Shown: positions 44,780 to 56,343 of the stretch, in pieces
Layout: every line of letters begins with the position of its first letter
Numbering within the stretch: the stretch's first letter is position 1
Source: Neofusicoccum parvum
Taxonomy: Eukaryota; Ascomycota; Dothideomycetes; Botryosphaeriales; Botryosphaeriaceae
Direction: 5' to 3'
Assembly: GCA_020912385.1 (NCBI GenBank)
Contig: CP087212.1
Coordinates: 1,488,001 to 1,552,000, forward strand
Length of the DNA stretch: 64,000 nucleotides
Notes under the pieces: generated by a model
What the model was told of the DNA's origin: nothing
The model's input: the letters and a program-made list of their open reading frames with translations, nothing else
Databases searched by the model: none
Program-made: the position numbers and the translations under genes

Positions 44780-47054
44780 CTAGAAGTTCATGAGATCTGC
44801 AATCCGAAATGTCAGCGTAAGATCGAGAGTGAGATGGGGCAGTGCATACCTCGTCCAAACAGCGCCCTCTTCGTCCAGTCCATCGCTAGCAGGATTCTGG
44901 TCCGCAAGCTCACGCTCTGCGCAAAATAGACGCTGCGCCAGAGGTAGACGGCGAGCAAACCACCCGAGAAGTTGAGGCCGTTGATGTCGAAGATGGCGGC
45001 GTTGCCGATATACGCCAGCGACCCGAGGTGCCTGTACTCGAAAGCCTTGTAGACAGCCTCGTCCAGATCACCGTAGTCAATTTGGTTCATGCGCATACCC
45101 GGAGCGGCACGTGCGATGGCGTTGAACTTGCGTGCCAGGTACTGGCCCTGCTGGTGTGCGCGTTGGGCTGTCGCCGGTAGCGAGGTAAGCTTAGAATCGA
45201 TCTGGCGCAGCAGCTCATGTAGCTCTCCAAAGTCGAGCGTGCCGCTCTTGTCCTTGTCGTATTGCTCGAACAGCTTATCGAGCCGCCGCAGGTGGTCTGC
45301 TGATTGCGGGAAGCGCGCCTTTACGCGCCTGGCAACGTTCCGCCAGTCCGCGTATGAGATGTGCATATCCTCCGGGTTCTTACCCTTCTCCCAGGCGAGA
45401 GTGCGCAGGAAAGTCACGATATGGTCTGAGACATTGTTCTGGACCGTCGAGCAGTCACCGATGGCATAGACGTCGCCGAGTGGTGCTCCAACGACGCGAC
45501 AGTGTGCGTCAGTTTCCAGAGCATGTCTGTTGTTCTGTCCATCAAGCTTCTTGGCCAATCTCGAACAGAATTCGGTTTGAGCTACACAGTTTTAGCCACA
45601 ATGCATGACTGGGTTTTGGGGTCGAAATCTTACCGACTCCAGTAGACCACAAGCAAAAGCCCATGGGGAGCTCCTTAATCACCACGTTTCCCTTCTCATC
45701 TTTCTGAGTGAAAAGGATCTTGTCTTCGCGAACCTCCTTTACCCTAGAGTTTGTGAGGACATCAACTTGGTCGTGTGCAAAGCGGGCCTGAAGACAGTTA
45801 GTCCAAAAACACTCACAGTAACAACGGATCAACAAACCTCGGCATATCTAGAGAGAGCCTCATCGTATGTGTTGAGAATGTGGCCTCTGCTTTGAATAAC
45901 GTGTACCGAGATTTCCGAGCGGAGAATCTTAGGGAAGAACTTAGTCAGATCCTCGTTGAGCATGTCATACAGCTCAGCTGCAAACTCAACGCCGGTGGGA
46001 CCGCCTCCGCAGACCACGAAGGAAAGAAGACGGCGGCGTTCCTCGTCGGTGGTTGTGGGCAGACAAGAAGTCTCAAGATTCTGGATCACGGAATTTCTGA
46101 TCAAACGCGCGTCGGTGATATCCTTGAGGAAATGGCAATGTTCAAGACCGCGCACACCGTGAGCATTCGTCATAGAGCCTACCAAAGTTAGTTCTTGCCC
46201 TGTTTACTCCTCAAAGCTCACTTACCAACGCCAATTATGAGCTTGTCATAGGGGAGATAGTAATGCTCCTCCTCACCATGAGGACCAACACCCGTGACCT
46301 CGACGAGCTTCTCCGAAAACTCGACATCAACGGCCTTGCCCTTGAAAAAATGGCCATTCTTGCCCGCTATTATACGCCGCACCGGCTCGACCAGCGACCT
46401 CAGTTCCAGCGTTCCGACAGTAGCAGACGGAAGCATTGGCGTAAAAAGAAAGTAATTAGACGGGGCAACCACGGTGATGTGGTAGTCGTCAGGATTGAGG
46501 CCCTTCAGCAGGGAAATGCTGCCCCAGCCGGTACCCAGAATCACCAACTTTGGCTTGTGCTTTTGGTCCTTCTTCTCCGAGCTGTCGTCATCGTCGACCA
46601 AGTGTTCGGCAATTGGCAGATTCTTGGGCCCTCCTTTTCGGGGAAAGAGCGCGAGCTCGGAAACATGAATGTCCTCCATGAAGGGCCCCTCCTTGTAGGT
46701 CGTGGCGTCATAGATGAAGAAGGCCAGCACGATGCTCCCACCGACGATGGTAAAAATACCTATCCATGCCGCAGTCTTGTATATGGCCCTGACGGCAGCA
46801 TTAGGGGTAGGCGGGAGAGGTTTCGTGGAGGCGGCACGGCTGAAAAAGTCGGGGACCTTGTTTTTCTGAGGAGCCTTCAGACGCGACAGGGAGCTCGGGG
46901 CGAGCGGTCTTCTCCGCAGCGCAGCGGTGGCTGTGGAGGTGGAGGAGCATCGGATTGCTTGCAGACGGCGAGCTGCAGCACACGGAGCGCTGCTCGAGAG
47001 TGCTGCAGGCGCGCGAGTGCGCGCGGTGCCGGCGAGTTGCTGCAAGCGCAGCAT
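44780..47054 (-). CDS. nde-1: External alternative NADH dehydrogenase with EF-hand
   Basis: Five exons on the minus strand: 47054-46226, 46178-45838, 45787-45634, 45581-44850, 44796-44780, giving 690 aa. Single-subunit, rotenone-insensitive NADH:ubiquinone oxidoreductase on the outer face of the inner mitochondrial membrane. An Arg/Ser/Ala-rich presequence (first about 70 residues) precedes a membrane segment (TAAWIGIFTIVGGSIVLAFF). Then come the FAD-binding LVILGTGWGS and the NADH-binding VVCGGGPTGVEFAAEL. The insertion carries a Ca loop, DKDKSGTLDFGEL, at residues 550-562, as in Neurospora NDE1. The conserved C-terminus AMDWTKRALFGRDLMNF is completed only by the 17 bp last exon; unspliced, it would end in unrelated residues. 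Introns 47-53 bp. Confidence 0.94.
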
Positions 47055-48157
47055 GGCCGAGACTCGTCGAAGCTGGGGCCGCGGAGGGCGTGTGAGGCGG
47101 GCGGGAACTGGCAGGAGTCAATTGGCGAGGCAGATCAGCACAGCGCGCGAGGCCGGGTCATGGAGGGGCTGCGATGAGGAATTGGCGTAAGGATGGTGTT
47201 GGAGGTGCCGGCTGGGACGGGGAGCGCGGGTTGTGCCAGCAAGCTCTCTGGGTGACGTACAGGGCCGGGCGGGTGCACGGGCCCCGGCCCAACTCGGCCG
47301 ATCCACCGCCCGCGCCGGCGCCGACGGGAGTGTGCGCTCCACCACGACCGCCTCGACGGCCATTCACGCTGCACCCTCCGCTGCGTCGCCCGCTATCGGA
47401 ACCCTCCTGAGCGGCCTCGCCCCGCGGCTCCCTGAAATTTTGCCTGCCCGAGACCCATCCCAGCGCCGTCCCTTCATCTCACCGCAGAGCCGCCCCGTAG
47501 AATCTGCTCCGCCGTTATCTAATCTGATCATCTTTGCCGTCTGCATCAGATCGCCGCAAGCCTCTAGCCTCGCCTTGGACCCCATCCCTGGTGTCGAGCC
47601 TGCTCTTGAGCCCTCCCCTGCGCTGGCCCTGCCGACACAAGGCTTGGTGCGCCTGTCTTTCAGCCGCACTGTGCGCAAGGCAAGGCCTGGCGAGTCATGC
47701 CGGCTTGGAAGTCCCTAGCGAGCGCCGCATACTTCTAGGCCTGCCTGTCGCCGCATCGTGTTCTTCGCTCGTTTTTCTCCACGGCCAGAGCGAGTTTCGC
47801 CCTGCCAATCAGCGCTGGAACTCTTATCCGTAGCTCGTTCCGATCCCCTACAGCACTGGCTGCTGCTCCCTGCGCAAGGAAAATTCAGTCTGTAGTCAAA
47901 GGATGCGGAGGCCGTGCTCATGTTTACTTCGGAAAGCATTGCAACACCTACCTGCTTTCATGGGCAGTCGAAGCATCATCCGGACGGAATTGACACCTCT
48001 CTTAGTATGCTAATAACTGCCTTTGTGCGAAGGACATGCCTATGTTGTAATACTTCACGAACTAGCCACGTAGAAAGGCCACCGCGCCTTTGAAGACGCC
48101 TACTCGGTGGTAGAACCGACGTCTCCAGAGCTGCATATCGTGGCCAGAAAATTTCCT
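47055..48157. other. Spacer upstream of NDE1
   Basis: 1.1 kb. GC-rich, with chance ORFs in opposite frames, plus a MITE-like element at 47935-48054. No gene supported. Confidence 0.5.
47935..48054. repeat. MITE-like element, copy D
   Basis: Terminal inverted repeat AGCATTGCAACA (47935-47946) and TGTTGTAATACT (48043-48054), with two mismatches. The core catgggcagtcgaagcatca then tccggacgg at 47960-47988 matches copy A (catgggcagttgaagcattc then gtccggacgg). The right end ...TTGTAATACTTCACGA matches copy C. 120 bp, non-coding. Confidence 0.65.
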
Positions 48158-49045
48158 TTACCACGGTCTTTCAAAGCGGCACCACCGCTCTGCCACCGTC
48201 CTCGCCGACACAGTGCGCCCAGCCCATCCTCGGTCGCCAATCCCGAAGCTCTTTGTCGTGACGTTCAAGATGGACAGCTTTTCCTCCCACGGATCCTCCA
48301 CTTCAGTTGCAACACCGCCCATACGTACGTCCTCACCAGACTGAGCACATGTTGCTTCTTCCCTTGATGCTGCTGCCTCTCCATCTGGAGCCTCGAGACC
48401 TTCTGCGTCTAGCATCACATCGGCACCGAGTGCGCCTCTTTCTTCGTTCGTCCACCCATCATTTTCCCTTTGGCGAAGGTGATAAGGCACCGCACATTCT
48501 GCGATGATTAACTTCTGCCTCCTATGCGCAGCGGCTTCAACTGCGATGGCAAGCGTGCGGCTAAGACCCTGTGCAGAGAAAGACGTTGTCTCCTTGTGCA
48601 GAGCTATGGGGCTTAGAATGGCGAGAATAGGATGGGTGCCACTGTTGCGGTTAGACCCCAAGGATGGCGATGTCGGCCTGCTTGGTGCGTTGGCAGAAAG
48701 GAAAGAAAGATGCGCTCGCAGCGTTTCCAAGCTTGCGCAAAAGGTGAGACGGATAGTCGACGTGGTGAAGAGGTTGTGGAGCGTCGGGATCAGGAGTTCG
48801 TCAGACACGGCTGGCGGCGGGGGAGAGCCTTGCTGCTGGTCTGCCAGGCCTAGTCCGGCGGGCTGAGCTTCTTGGGATGTCAAGGGTGTAGAGCTGCTGC
48901 CATGTTCCAGGCAGTGGAGGAGGTGCTGCTCGAACACGGCGCGAGGAGAGCAGACGACGAGCGAGGTGGGCGCCTCATGGTGGTCGATGAGGTGGCGCAG
49001 AAAGCCGGGCAGCGAGACGGGGTGGAGGACGGAAGGTCGAAGCAT
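48158..49045 (-). CDS. Conserved-looking protein of unknown function, 295 aa
   Basis: Single exon. I do not recognise the family with certainty. The N-terminus LRHLIDHHEAPTSLVVCSPR and later LIIAECAVPYHLRQR alternate hydrophobic and polar residues like buried strands of an alpha/beta fold. A Gly/Glu/Ala-rich low-complexity stretch (about 225-255) precedes a well-formed, probably conserved end: WEEKLSILNVTTKSFGIGDR then GWAGRTVSARTVAERWCRF. It starts 451 bp from the divergent AP-3 beta gene and may share its promoter. A RecA-like fold (as in small Elongator or Shu-type subunits) crossed my mind, but I see no Walker motif. Confidence 0.65.
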   Translation of the reverse strand: MLRPSVLHPVSLPGFLRHLIDHHEAPTSLVVCSPRAVFEQHLLHCLEHGSSSTPLTSQEAQPAGLGLADQQQGSPPPPAVSDELLIPTLHNLFTTSTIRLTFCASLETLRAHLSFLSANAPSRPTSPSLGSNRNSGTHPILAILSPIALHKETTSFSAQGLSRTLAIAVEAAAHRRQKLIIAECAVPYHLRQRENDGWTNEERGALGADVMLDAEGLEAPDGEAAASREEATCAQSGEDVRMGGVATEVEDPWEEKLSILNVTTKSFGIGDRGWAGRTVSARTVAERWCRFERPW

Positions 49046-49496
49046 CGATGCAGCGTGCCTGGGCTCCCTTGCTCTTTCGGGACGTCCACGTGTGATGTCG
49101 CAGGTAGAAGGAGGCCGCCTGACGACGCCTGCTGGCCGACTCAGATCGGAGGCGCTCCTATTCGCCGGCGGTGCTGGTGCTGCGCCGAGAGACCGCCCCC
49201 TCTCTGCATGCTGTCCGCTGGGCGAGGGCGTTCACGGCAGTCTACGCGAGCTGGCGTGCGAGAAGCCGGCGGCTGTGTTGCGCGATTCTTGTGTTCGACT
49301 CTTTGCTAGCTGCGCAGGGATGTGGGCGCTGATGGACGGCGGGGCGGCGGGCCAGCACCGCCTCTCGTCAAGCTGGAGCTCCGACTACTGCGCGCCGACC
49401 TCGACCACCACCGGCCGTCTGCCTCTGCACAAATCCCCCCCACGGCCCGGCCACGGCAGGAGGACGCGCGCCGCGCCTGCCCACGCCGACGCCAAA
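49046..49496. promoter_or_regulatory. Divergent promoter, unknown gene / AP-3 beta
   Basis: 451 bp between the two start codons. No TATA box. Plus-strand sequence near 49380-49460 is C-rich. Confidence 0.5.
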
Positions 49497-52192
49497 ATGG
49501 AGTCCATGACGAGGATCTCCAGCATGCTGGAGACGGGTACGCTGCCCGCCAACAAATCCGTCTTTGCCCGCGTCCGCCATGCTCACTCCAGCGCCGCCCA
49601 CAGCACGCGACCTGACCCTCGAAGCCGCCCGCGATGCCAGCGCCGTCCGCCGGACCTCGACCCGCCCGCTGCCCGCCGACCAGCTGAAGAAGCTGCTCGA
49701 CTCGCGCCATGACCGCGAGGTGCTGGAGGGCCTGCGCCGCGTCATATCCGTGCGTCCACCGCCCACCGCCCACCACCCCACCATCACCACCACTCGAGCC
49801 CGCTCCCGCGAGCCTTCAGACACAATGCTAACCATGGAGTCTTCTACCCTTGCAGATGGCGTACCGCAACCAGCACACGCTGCCCTTCTTCTCCGCCGTC
49901 ATCAAGAACATCGCATCGCCGAACATCGAGATCAAGAAGCTGGTCTACATCTTCCTGCTGCACCATGCCGAGTCGGAGCCGGACACGGCGCTGCTCTCGA
50001 TCAACACGATCCAGAAATCGCTGGCCGACTCCAACCCGCAGGTGCGGGCGCTGGCGCTGCGCGTCATGTCGGGCATCCGCGTGCCCGTCATCAGCCAGAT
50101 CGTGTCGCTCGGCATCAAGCGCGGCGTCGGCGACATGAGCCCGTACGTGCGCAAGGCCGCCGCCCTCGCCATCCCCAAGTGCTACCGCCTCGACCCCAGC
50201 ACTCTACCCCAGCTGCTTGAGTACCTGTCGACGCTGCTGGGCGACAAGCAGTACTACGTCGCCGGCGCCGCCGTGTCGGCCTTCCTCGACGTGTGCCCGG
50301 AGCGGCTGGACCTGATTCACCCGCACTACAGGAGTTTGATACGGAAGCTGGTGGATATGGATGAATGGGGCCAGTTGGCTACGCTACGGCTGATGACTAT
50401 CTACTCGCGCAAATGTTTCCCCCGGCGGACGCGGAGGGTCAAGAAGAGCAACGGAAGCAACAGCAAGGCAAAGACCACAAAGGGTTTCTACGACGAATCC
50501 AGCGACGAGGAGGAGGAACAGCCCGTGGACCCCTCGGAGCTTGAGGAGATTGTGGTGCTGGATCCGGACCTCGAATTTCTCCTCCGCTCATTGACGCCGC
50601 TCCTCCAATCCCGCAATGCTGCCGTCATTGTCGCCGTTGCGCGCTGCTACCTGCACCTGGGCACGCCCGCCTACCTCGACGCGGCCATTGGCCCGCTCAT
50701 CTCGCTCCTCCGCTCCTCGCCCGACGTACAGCTTATTGCGCTGCATAACGCTGTGCGCGTGTGCATGGCACGCCCCGAGCCATTCGTGCGCTACGCCTCG
50801 CACTTCCTTCTGCGCAGCACAGATGCGCCGCAGATATGGCGTCTCAAGCTCGAGATGCTCACCTTGATCTTCCCGCACTCGCCGCACCACCTGCAGAGCC
50901 TGATCCTGGCCGAACTCGCGCACTTCACCGGCGGACATGATGCGGGCCTGGTGCGCGAGGCCGTCAGGGCAATTGGACGGTGCGCGCAGCGCACGCAGGA
51001 CCCCAAGGTTGCCGCCCGCTGCATGCGGTTGCTGCTATCACAAATTTCCTCTCCAGACGCGCGACTGGTGGCCGAAGCGTTAGAAGTAGTCCGGCACCTG
51101 ATCCAGCGCGACCCGGAAGCGCACCGCGGCACGGTGATACGGCTGGCCAAGAACCTCGACACGGCGGCCAGCCCGGCCGCGCGCGCCAGCATCATCTGGC
51201 TGGTCGGCGAGTTCGCGGGCATCGACCCGGAGAACAACATCGCCGCGGACGTGCTCCGCATCCTGGCCAAGGGCTTCGCCAACGAGGCTGAGGAGAGCAA
51301 GCTGCAAATCCTGCTGCTGGCCGCCAAGGTGTACCTGCAGCACCTACTGCTCAACCCGCCGCCCAAGCCCGCAGAACAGCCGACCATCCAAGACCAACCT
51401 ACCTCCCCGCCCCTCGTGCCAGAGGAAGAAGGCGGCTTCCGCGAGTACAACGACACCCCCACACCGCAACCGCACCCCGAACCCGCCGAACCAACCCACC
51501 CCATCGCCCTCCTCTACAACTACATCCTCCTCCTCACCCGCTACGACACCTCGTACGACCTGCGCGACCGCGCCCGCGTCTACCGCGCCCTCCTCTCCGT
51601 CCCCGCCTCGACCGAGCTGGCCTCGCTTCTCCTGCTCGCGCCCAAGCCCGTGCCGCACGCGCCTTCGCCCTCCGAGTCGCGCGCCCAGTACACCCTCGGC
51701 TCCGCCAGCCTGGTCATCGGCGACGAAGGTGGCGTCGTCGGCACCGGTCTGCGCGGCGGCAAGGCTGCTGAGCTACCCGACTGGGTGCGCGACGGCGAGG
51801 AGCCCGACCCGAAGCTGCGCGAGGAGAAGGCCGGTAGCGGCGAGTACGCGGGCGGCTACAGTAGCGCCGATGCGTCGACGGCGGCGCCTATGCGCGTTGT
51901 TCCTGCTAGCGAGGCGCTGGATAAGGCTGTGAAGGAGACGGGTGGGTTTGGCGCGGGGATGGGTATGGGTGGGGGAGTGGGAGGGGGTAAGCAGAATGGG
52001 TTTAAGGAGAAGACGTTGGACGATTGGTTGGCGGAGGATGATGACGATGAGGAAGAAGACGACGACGATGAGGAGAGCGAAGAAGGTGAAAGCGAGGAGG
52101 GAGAGACGGAAGAAGAGACGGACGAGGAAGGAGAATCGGAGTATGAGACGGAAAGTGAGGACGAGGGTGAACGTGACCGGTTGGTGAAGTGA
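49497..52192 (+). CDS. APL6: AP-3 complex subunit beta
   Basis: Exons 49497-49536 (40 bp), 49604-49749, 49856-52192 give 840 aa. Large subunit of the AP-3 adaptor that sorts cargo from the Golgi/endosome to the vacuole. The joins produce MESMTRISSMLETARDLTLE and LRRVISMAYRNQHTLPFFSA, matching the adaptin N-terminus. The trunk (to about 560) is a HEAT/ARM solenoid, with FLLHHAESEPDTALLSINTI, VRALALRVMSGIRVPVI and DMSPYVRKAAALAIPKCY. A hinge with Pro/Glu-rich sequence follows, and the protein ends in an Asp/Glu/Ser tract of about 60 residues. The ear domain seen in animal AP-3 beta is absent, as in fungi. Intron 2 is 106 bp. Confidence 0.93.
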
Positions 52193-53290
52193 GAGAGGAC
52201 GTGAATGAGATGAATTAGAGTTGATGAAGAAAAAGAATGACACCTGCACTCACACTCACCTAACTCTTGACCACCACTCTCCCTCGCCCCCTATTTGTTC
52301 TGTATCCTTTCCTGCATCCCGCTTCGAACATTTTGTCACCTACTGACGTTTTCGACGCTCGAATCTCTCACCATCGCTGTTCGCACTGCGCTCACTTCTT
52401 CGGGTGATTTTGTGATCGTGAAAGGAAATGAAGATGGGGTTGCTCGAATAAATAGAAAGAAGACTGGACTGGACTGGACTGTAGCATGAGACGTGAGGAA
52501 CGACGAGGACGAATGGACAAACTAGATAGACTAGGAGTGAACGTTTTTGATTCGCTCTTCTGTGAACTTATTCTCTTATCGTGATGCAGGAATACGAGTG
52601 GGAGAGGGGGAAGGCTGCAGGGACTAGGTGGGGAGAGGGAGCAGTAACCGTAGTACGTCATCACCGACCGTCTTTCTCAAGAAAAGACCTGGAGAGAGAA
52701 TAAGAATATTATCTCTAGTACGGACATAATGTAGAAGAAAGACGAGGAAGGAAGAGAAAAGAAGATGATGGAATGGAGACGAAGAGGAAAAATGAGAGAA
52801 GTTTGACGAAGAAAAACACGCGGCAGAAGTGAGAACACGCAATCCTGAAAGACTTTATCTCATGACTCCTTGACCAATGCAGTTTTGAGGCCAGAGACGG
52901 CCTCTTTCCCTGAAGAACTTTTTAGTTTTCATGATCCGGCGAATGCGAAGGGTGGCCCAAAAAAATAAACGTGGGCCCAAAGGCGAAGGACATCAACAAA
53001 GATGGTGAAATGTAAGAAACGGCCCCAAAAACAACGAGGAACACCAAGGCCAAAGGGTAAAGGGCAGGTTGTGGCCGTCCACCACACCCTCAATCATGCT
53101 CTCCTTTGGGTTCCAGTGAAGCAGAGCGTGGTGATCAAAGAAAGAGGCAAAGGTGCACTCATATCCAACCGTAAAACCTGTAGATCCGCGGAGAAAAGAG
53201 AAGTTAGCGACCTACTTGTCAGGCTTGCGAACTGCTTAATCGTCTGGATAGAAAGCTAACTTACAGAAATGATACCGGGGATATCTAGTG
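52193..53290. other. Convergent spacer
   Basis: 1.1 kb between converging 3' ends; purine-rich on the plus strand from 52.6 to 52.85 kb. No gene. A pentanucleotide repeat lies at 52462-52481. Confidence 0.5.
52462..52481 (+). repeat. (GACTG)4 tandem repeat
   Basis: Four perfect units of gactg in the spacer. Confidence 0.8.
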
Positions 53291-55535
53291 TCACTGCTCG
53301 GATCGCCTGATTCTGCGCTTCAACGCGGTGAAGGAGACGCCGCGAGTGAAATCGGCCGAACTTTGGTATAGACCTCCTGGGTCAACCCTAGAACTATCGA
53401 CGACTTTTATAACGTCAATACCGTCACTGATCATCATCATCATTAAAACCAAGACCCAAACGTACCCATATGCAGCAGCGACACGCGGTTGCCGCCTCTT
53501 GATGCGAGGCGTGTAGTCATCCTCCTGCCTTTGCGGGGATTCTACCTCTTCGTAACTTCGTTTTCTTCCAGCGCTACTATCAGCCCTCGTGAGTTTAGGA
53601 GGAGGCGGATCTAGAACGTTCGCGTTGGACAGATCAGTGCCTTCCATGTGGAAATCCGATCCAGTAGCAGTGCGCTGACTGTTATCAGACTGTGCGGGGC
53701 TCGGCCGCCGGTCGCCGTTCCTCGTTGGCACCTGGTCCGCTCTCCAGGGATCGTAGGACGGAGATCGCTCGTGTTGGGGCGGTGGTGGTGGAAGTGGCGG
53801 CGAATGCAAGTGCGGCGGCGGTGGAAGATGCGATGGAGGCGGGCCGCCATGTAGTGGCCCATATCCGTTGTACTGAGTGGGAGGTGGTAGTCTAGAATGC
53901 ATCGGGTCATGATGCGGCCTATCATTGTTAGCCTACTGATTTGGAGTGGACCGCGCTCAACAGCTTACCGTTCGTGGTCACTGCTTCCCACCTTGCCTCC
54001 TTGCTGCGGACGTGGGGGGAGAAGTGTCGGAGAAGTCAACGGTTTGATAGGCTTTGGCGAACCTGTTACACCTAAGGCTGCCAACAGCTTTTCTTGGTCA
54101 TCATCTCGTGCAACAGGAGAGATGGGAGGTCGGTCGGGGTCAGGTTCTGTGCTCGGTTCACCAGCTGCTTGTTCAGACGACAATGCTTGCTCGAGATTGT
54201 CCATGACATTCCAGTCAGAGTCGCCCTTGTCTTTCCTGTCGGCAACATCCTCCACGCGTGGGAAAGGATCCTCTCCCTCGATGTCGGGGCGGTCTCTGTT
54301 CGTAAGGACATCCTCTAAGGCCACGATGTCTGATGACTTAGGAAACTCGTAGAAAATCGAGTCCAGCTTGATCGAATCCCATTCATCTGTCTGCCGCACA
54401 TTCAAGAAAGCCTCATGCGCATTCTCCGGATCAAAGTACTCTGAAACCGATTCGCCGTTGCCAATCTTAGGAAGCGGGGGGTGTTTTGCTCTCTCTTCAG
54501 CTGCAATATAGTCCGATGGTAACGCGCGCGTTGTTTCGTTGGCTGGATGCCAAATTATGACGCCAAGACTGAAACTCGTATCAATTGGCTCGTTCGCCTT
54601 AGGCCAAATAGCACCATCGAAGTCGGTTTGATCCCACTCATCCAGTCCAAGATTGATGGTATACGCTTCAGATTGGTACAGCTTGTGGGATTCTGGAACT
54701 TCGGAAGGATTCAGGCTTGCGGTGCGCGTGTTCCGACGAGACTTCGAGGGCCGCGAATTCGTACTCGGAGACGAGTTGCCGGTACCAGGTGGCACAGTCG
54801 TTGTAGGGGAAATGGCGGAATCAGGCGGGGGAGGATACGACCCAGAATGGCTGCTTGGCGGAAATGTCGGGGACTGCTGCCATCCATTGGGCGGATAAGT
54901 CGATGGTGCGCCAGTGGCATCAGGTGGTGGCGGTGGCTGTTGATATCCTGGCTGCTGGTAGCCTTGTGGTGGGGGATAACCGGGCGGTGGCTGCCATCCT
55001 GGCTGATAACCTTGGGGTGGTTGATAACCCTGAGGAGGCTGCTGGTAACCTTGGTATCCCTGCTGATAGGGCTGGGGAGGATAGCTCTGCGGAGTTTGCT
55101 GATAGCCCGGTTGGGAATATTGATTTTGGCCGTAGGGAGGCTGGCCTGAGGGCGGCGGAGGGGGCCGGTAGCCCGGCGGAGGAGGATAGCGGGTGATTAC
55201 AGGGTTACCTTTGCGCTTAGGGGGATATGTGGTCGGAGCACTTGGGACAGAAAATCAGCTGGGGAGGGCAAAGAGAAATTTTGGCGAGATTAAGAAAATG
55301 GAATGAGATTGAAGAAAACGCGCGAACAGTCGCACAAGTGCCGAGGAATCCCCAGCAGGCTCAACGGAAACACTTACCTGGCGGGCTGGCCTGGGGGAGC
55401 GGCGCTCTGCGGGTACGGCGGCTGAGCGTACGGCGGCTGGCCATGCGGCGGCTGTTGAGGATAGGGCTGCTGGGCGTATGGCGGTGCTGCCTGGTACGGA
55501 GGAGCGTTGCCGGACGACGGAGCACTCCAGGACAT
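53291..55535 (-). CDS. Pro/Gln/Tyr-rich protein of unknown function
   Basis: Exons on the minus strand: 55535-55378, 55240-53969, 53918-53291, about 685 aa. Starts MSWSAPSSGNAPPYQAAPPY. Residues about 50-210 are a low-complexity stretch of PPQGYQ, QQGYQ and PPPGY units with almost no charge, resembling prion-like or COPII/clathrin-adaptor disordered tails. The middle (LYQSEAYTINLGLDEWDQTD, FDGAIWPKANEPIDTSFSLG, EYFDPENAHEAFLNV) looks folded and conserved. The C-terminal third is again Pro-rich, then basic (RIKRRQPRV). I do not know the family. The 3' end is uncertain: after VAAAYG a gtacgt donor at about 53462 may start another intron, so the last about 55 residues may be wrong. The first intron is 137 bp. 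Confidence 0.72.
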
Positions 55536-56343
55536 GGCGCCGGCGCCGAGACGATCGGCGCGTCAGCGGGTGCGCGGGGACCTGGGCGAGGCAGAGGGAC
55601 GGCGGAGCAGCTTTCAAGTGCAGGAATGGGGGTTGGCTTGAGATGCTCGTCGCGATGGGCCGGGCGGGTCGATGCGGTGATGCGGCGCGCACAAGAGCCG
55701 AGCGACGAAATTGACGGAGCTCTCTCGAGCTACGGCATCACGGTGCCAGAGCGCGAACAAAAGAAGAGCGCGAGCGGCGCCGGGGGCGCGCCGGAAGACG
55801 GCAATGCTTGGGCAGTAGGAGAAGCGAGGATCAATGCGCGAGATGGAAAGCAGCACTGCAGACTGTGAGGCGGAAGAGAGGAAAACCCAGAGACAGCTCA
55901 AGAGGGAAGGAAGTGCAGCGGAGCAGGGGTGGCTGCCCGATATCAAGCGGGAATTGACGACAATTGCGCGCCTCTGGGGCGGCGGAAGACATGGAAAGCA
56001 GCGCGAGGGGGGCGGGTCGACGGGCCTGGGATTATTACAGCCGCGGCGGGCGAGCGCTGGCCGGGAGCTTGGTGGAGGTGGTGGCCGGCGGGCGTTTGAG
56101 GCCGCGCAACGGGAATCTTGGGGACGCCCACGTGACCCCGCCCGCGGCCTCAACGCTTAGCTTTCTTCGCTGCCCTGCTCACGTCCGCGCCCGCTCAACA
56201 CCACGCGCCCGCATCGACGCGGCCATGCCTTCCTGACGCCCCGGCCAGAATGCTTCCGCGGCGCACGCGAATGCTGTCCCCCTCTGCCCCGTAGCCCGCT
56301 GCCCGCCCGAGCCCGCTCCGCGCGCCCTCCGCCCACCGACGAC
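55536..56343. promoter_or_regulatory. Divergent promoter, Pro/Gln-rich gene / PPG1
   Basis: 808 bp between divergent start codons, very GC-rich. Contains one CACGTG E-box near 56129. No coding ORF supported. Confidence 0.5.

Noticed and set aside
47233..47833. Plus-strand ORFs divergent from NDE1
   Set aside because: Pro/Ala/Ser-rich, no family match, in promoter position.
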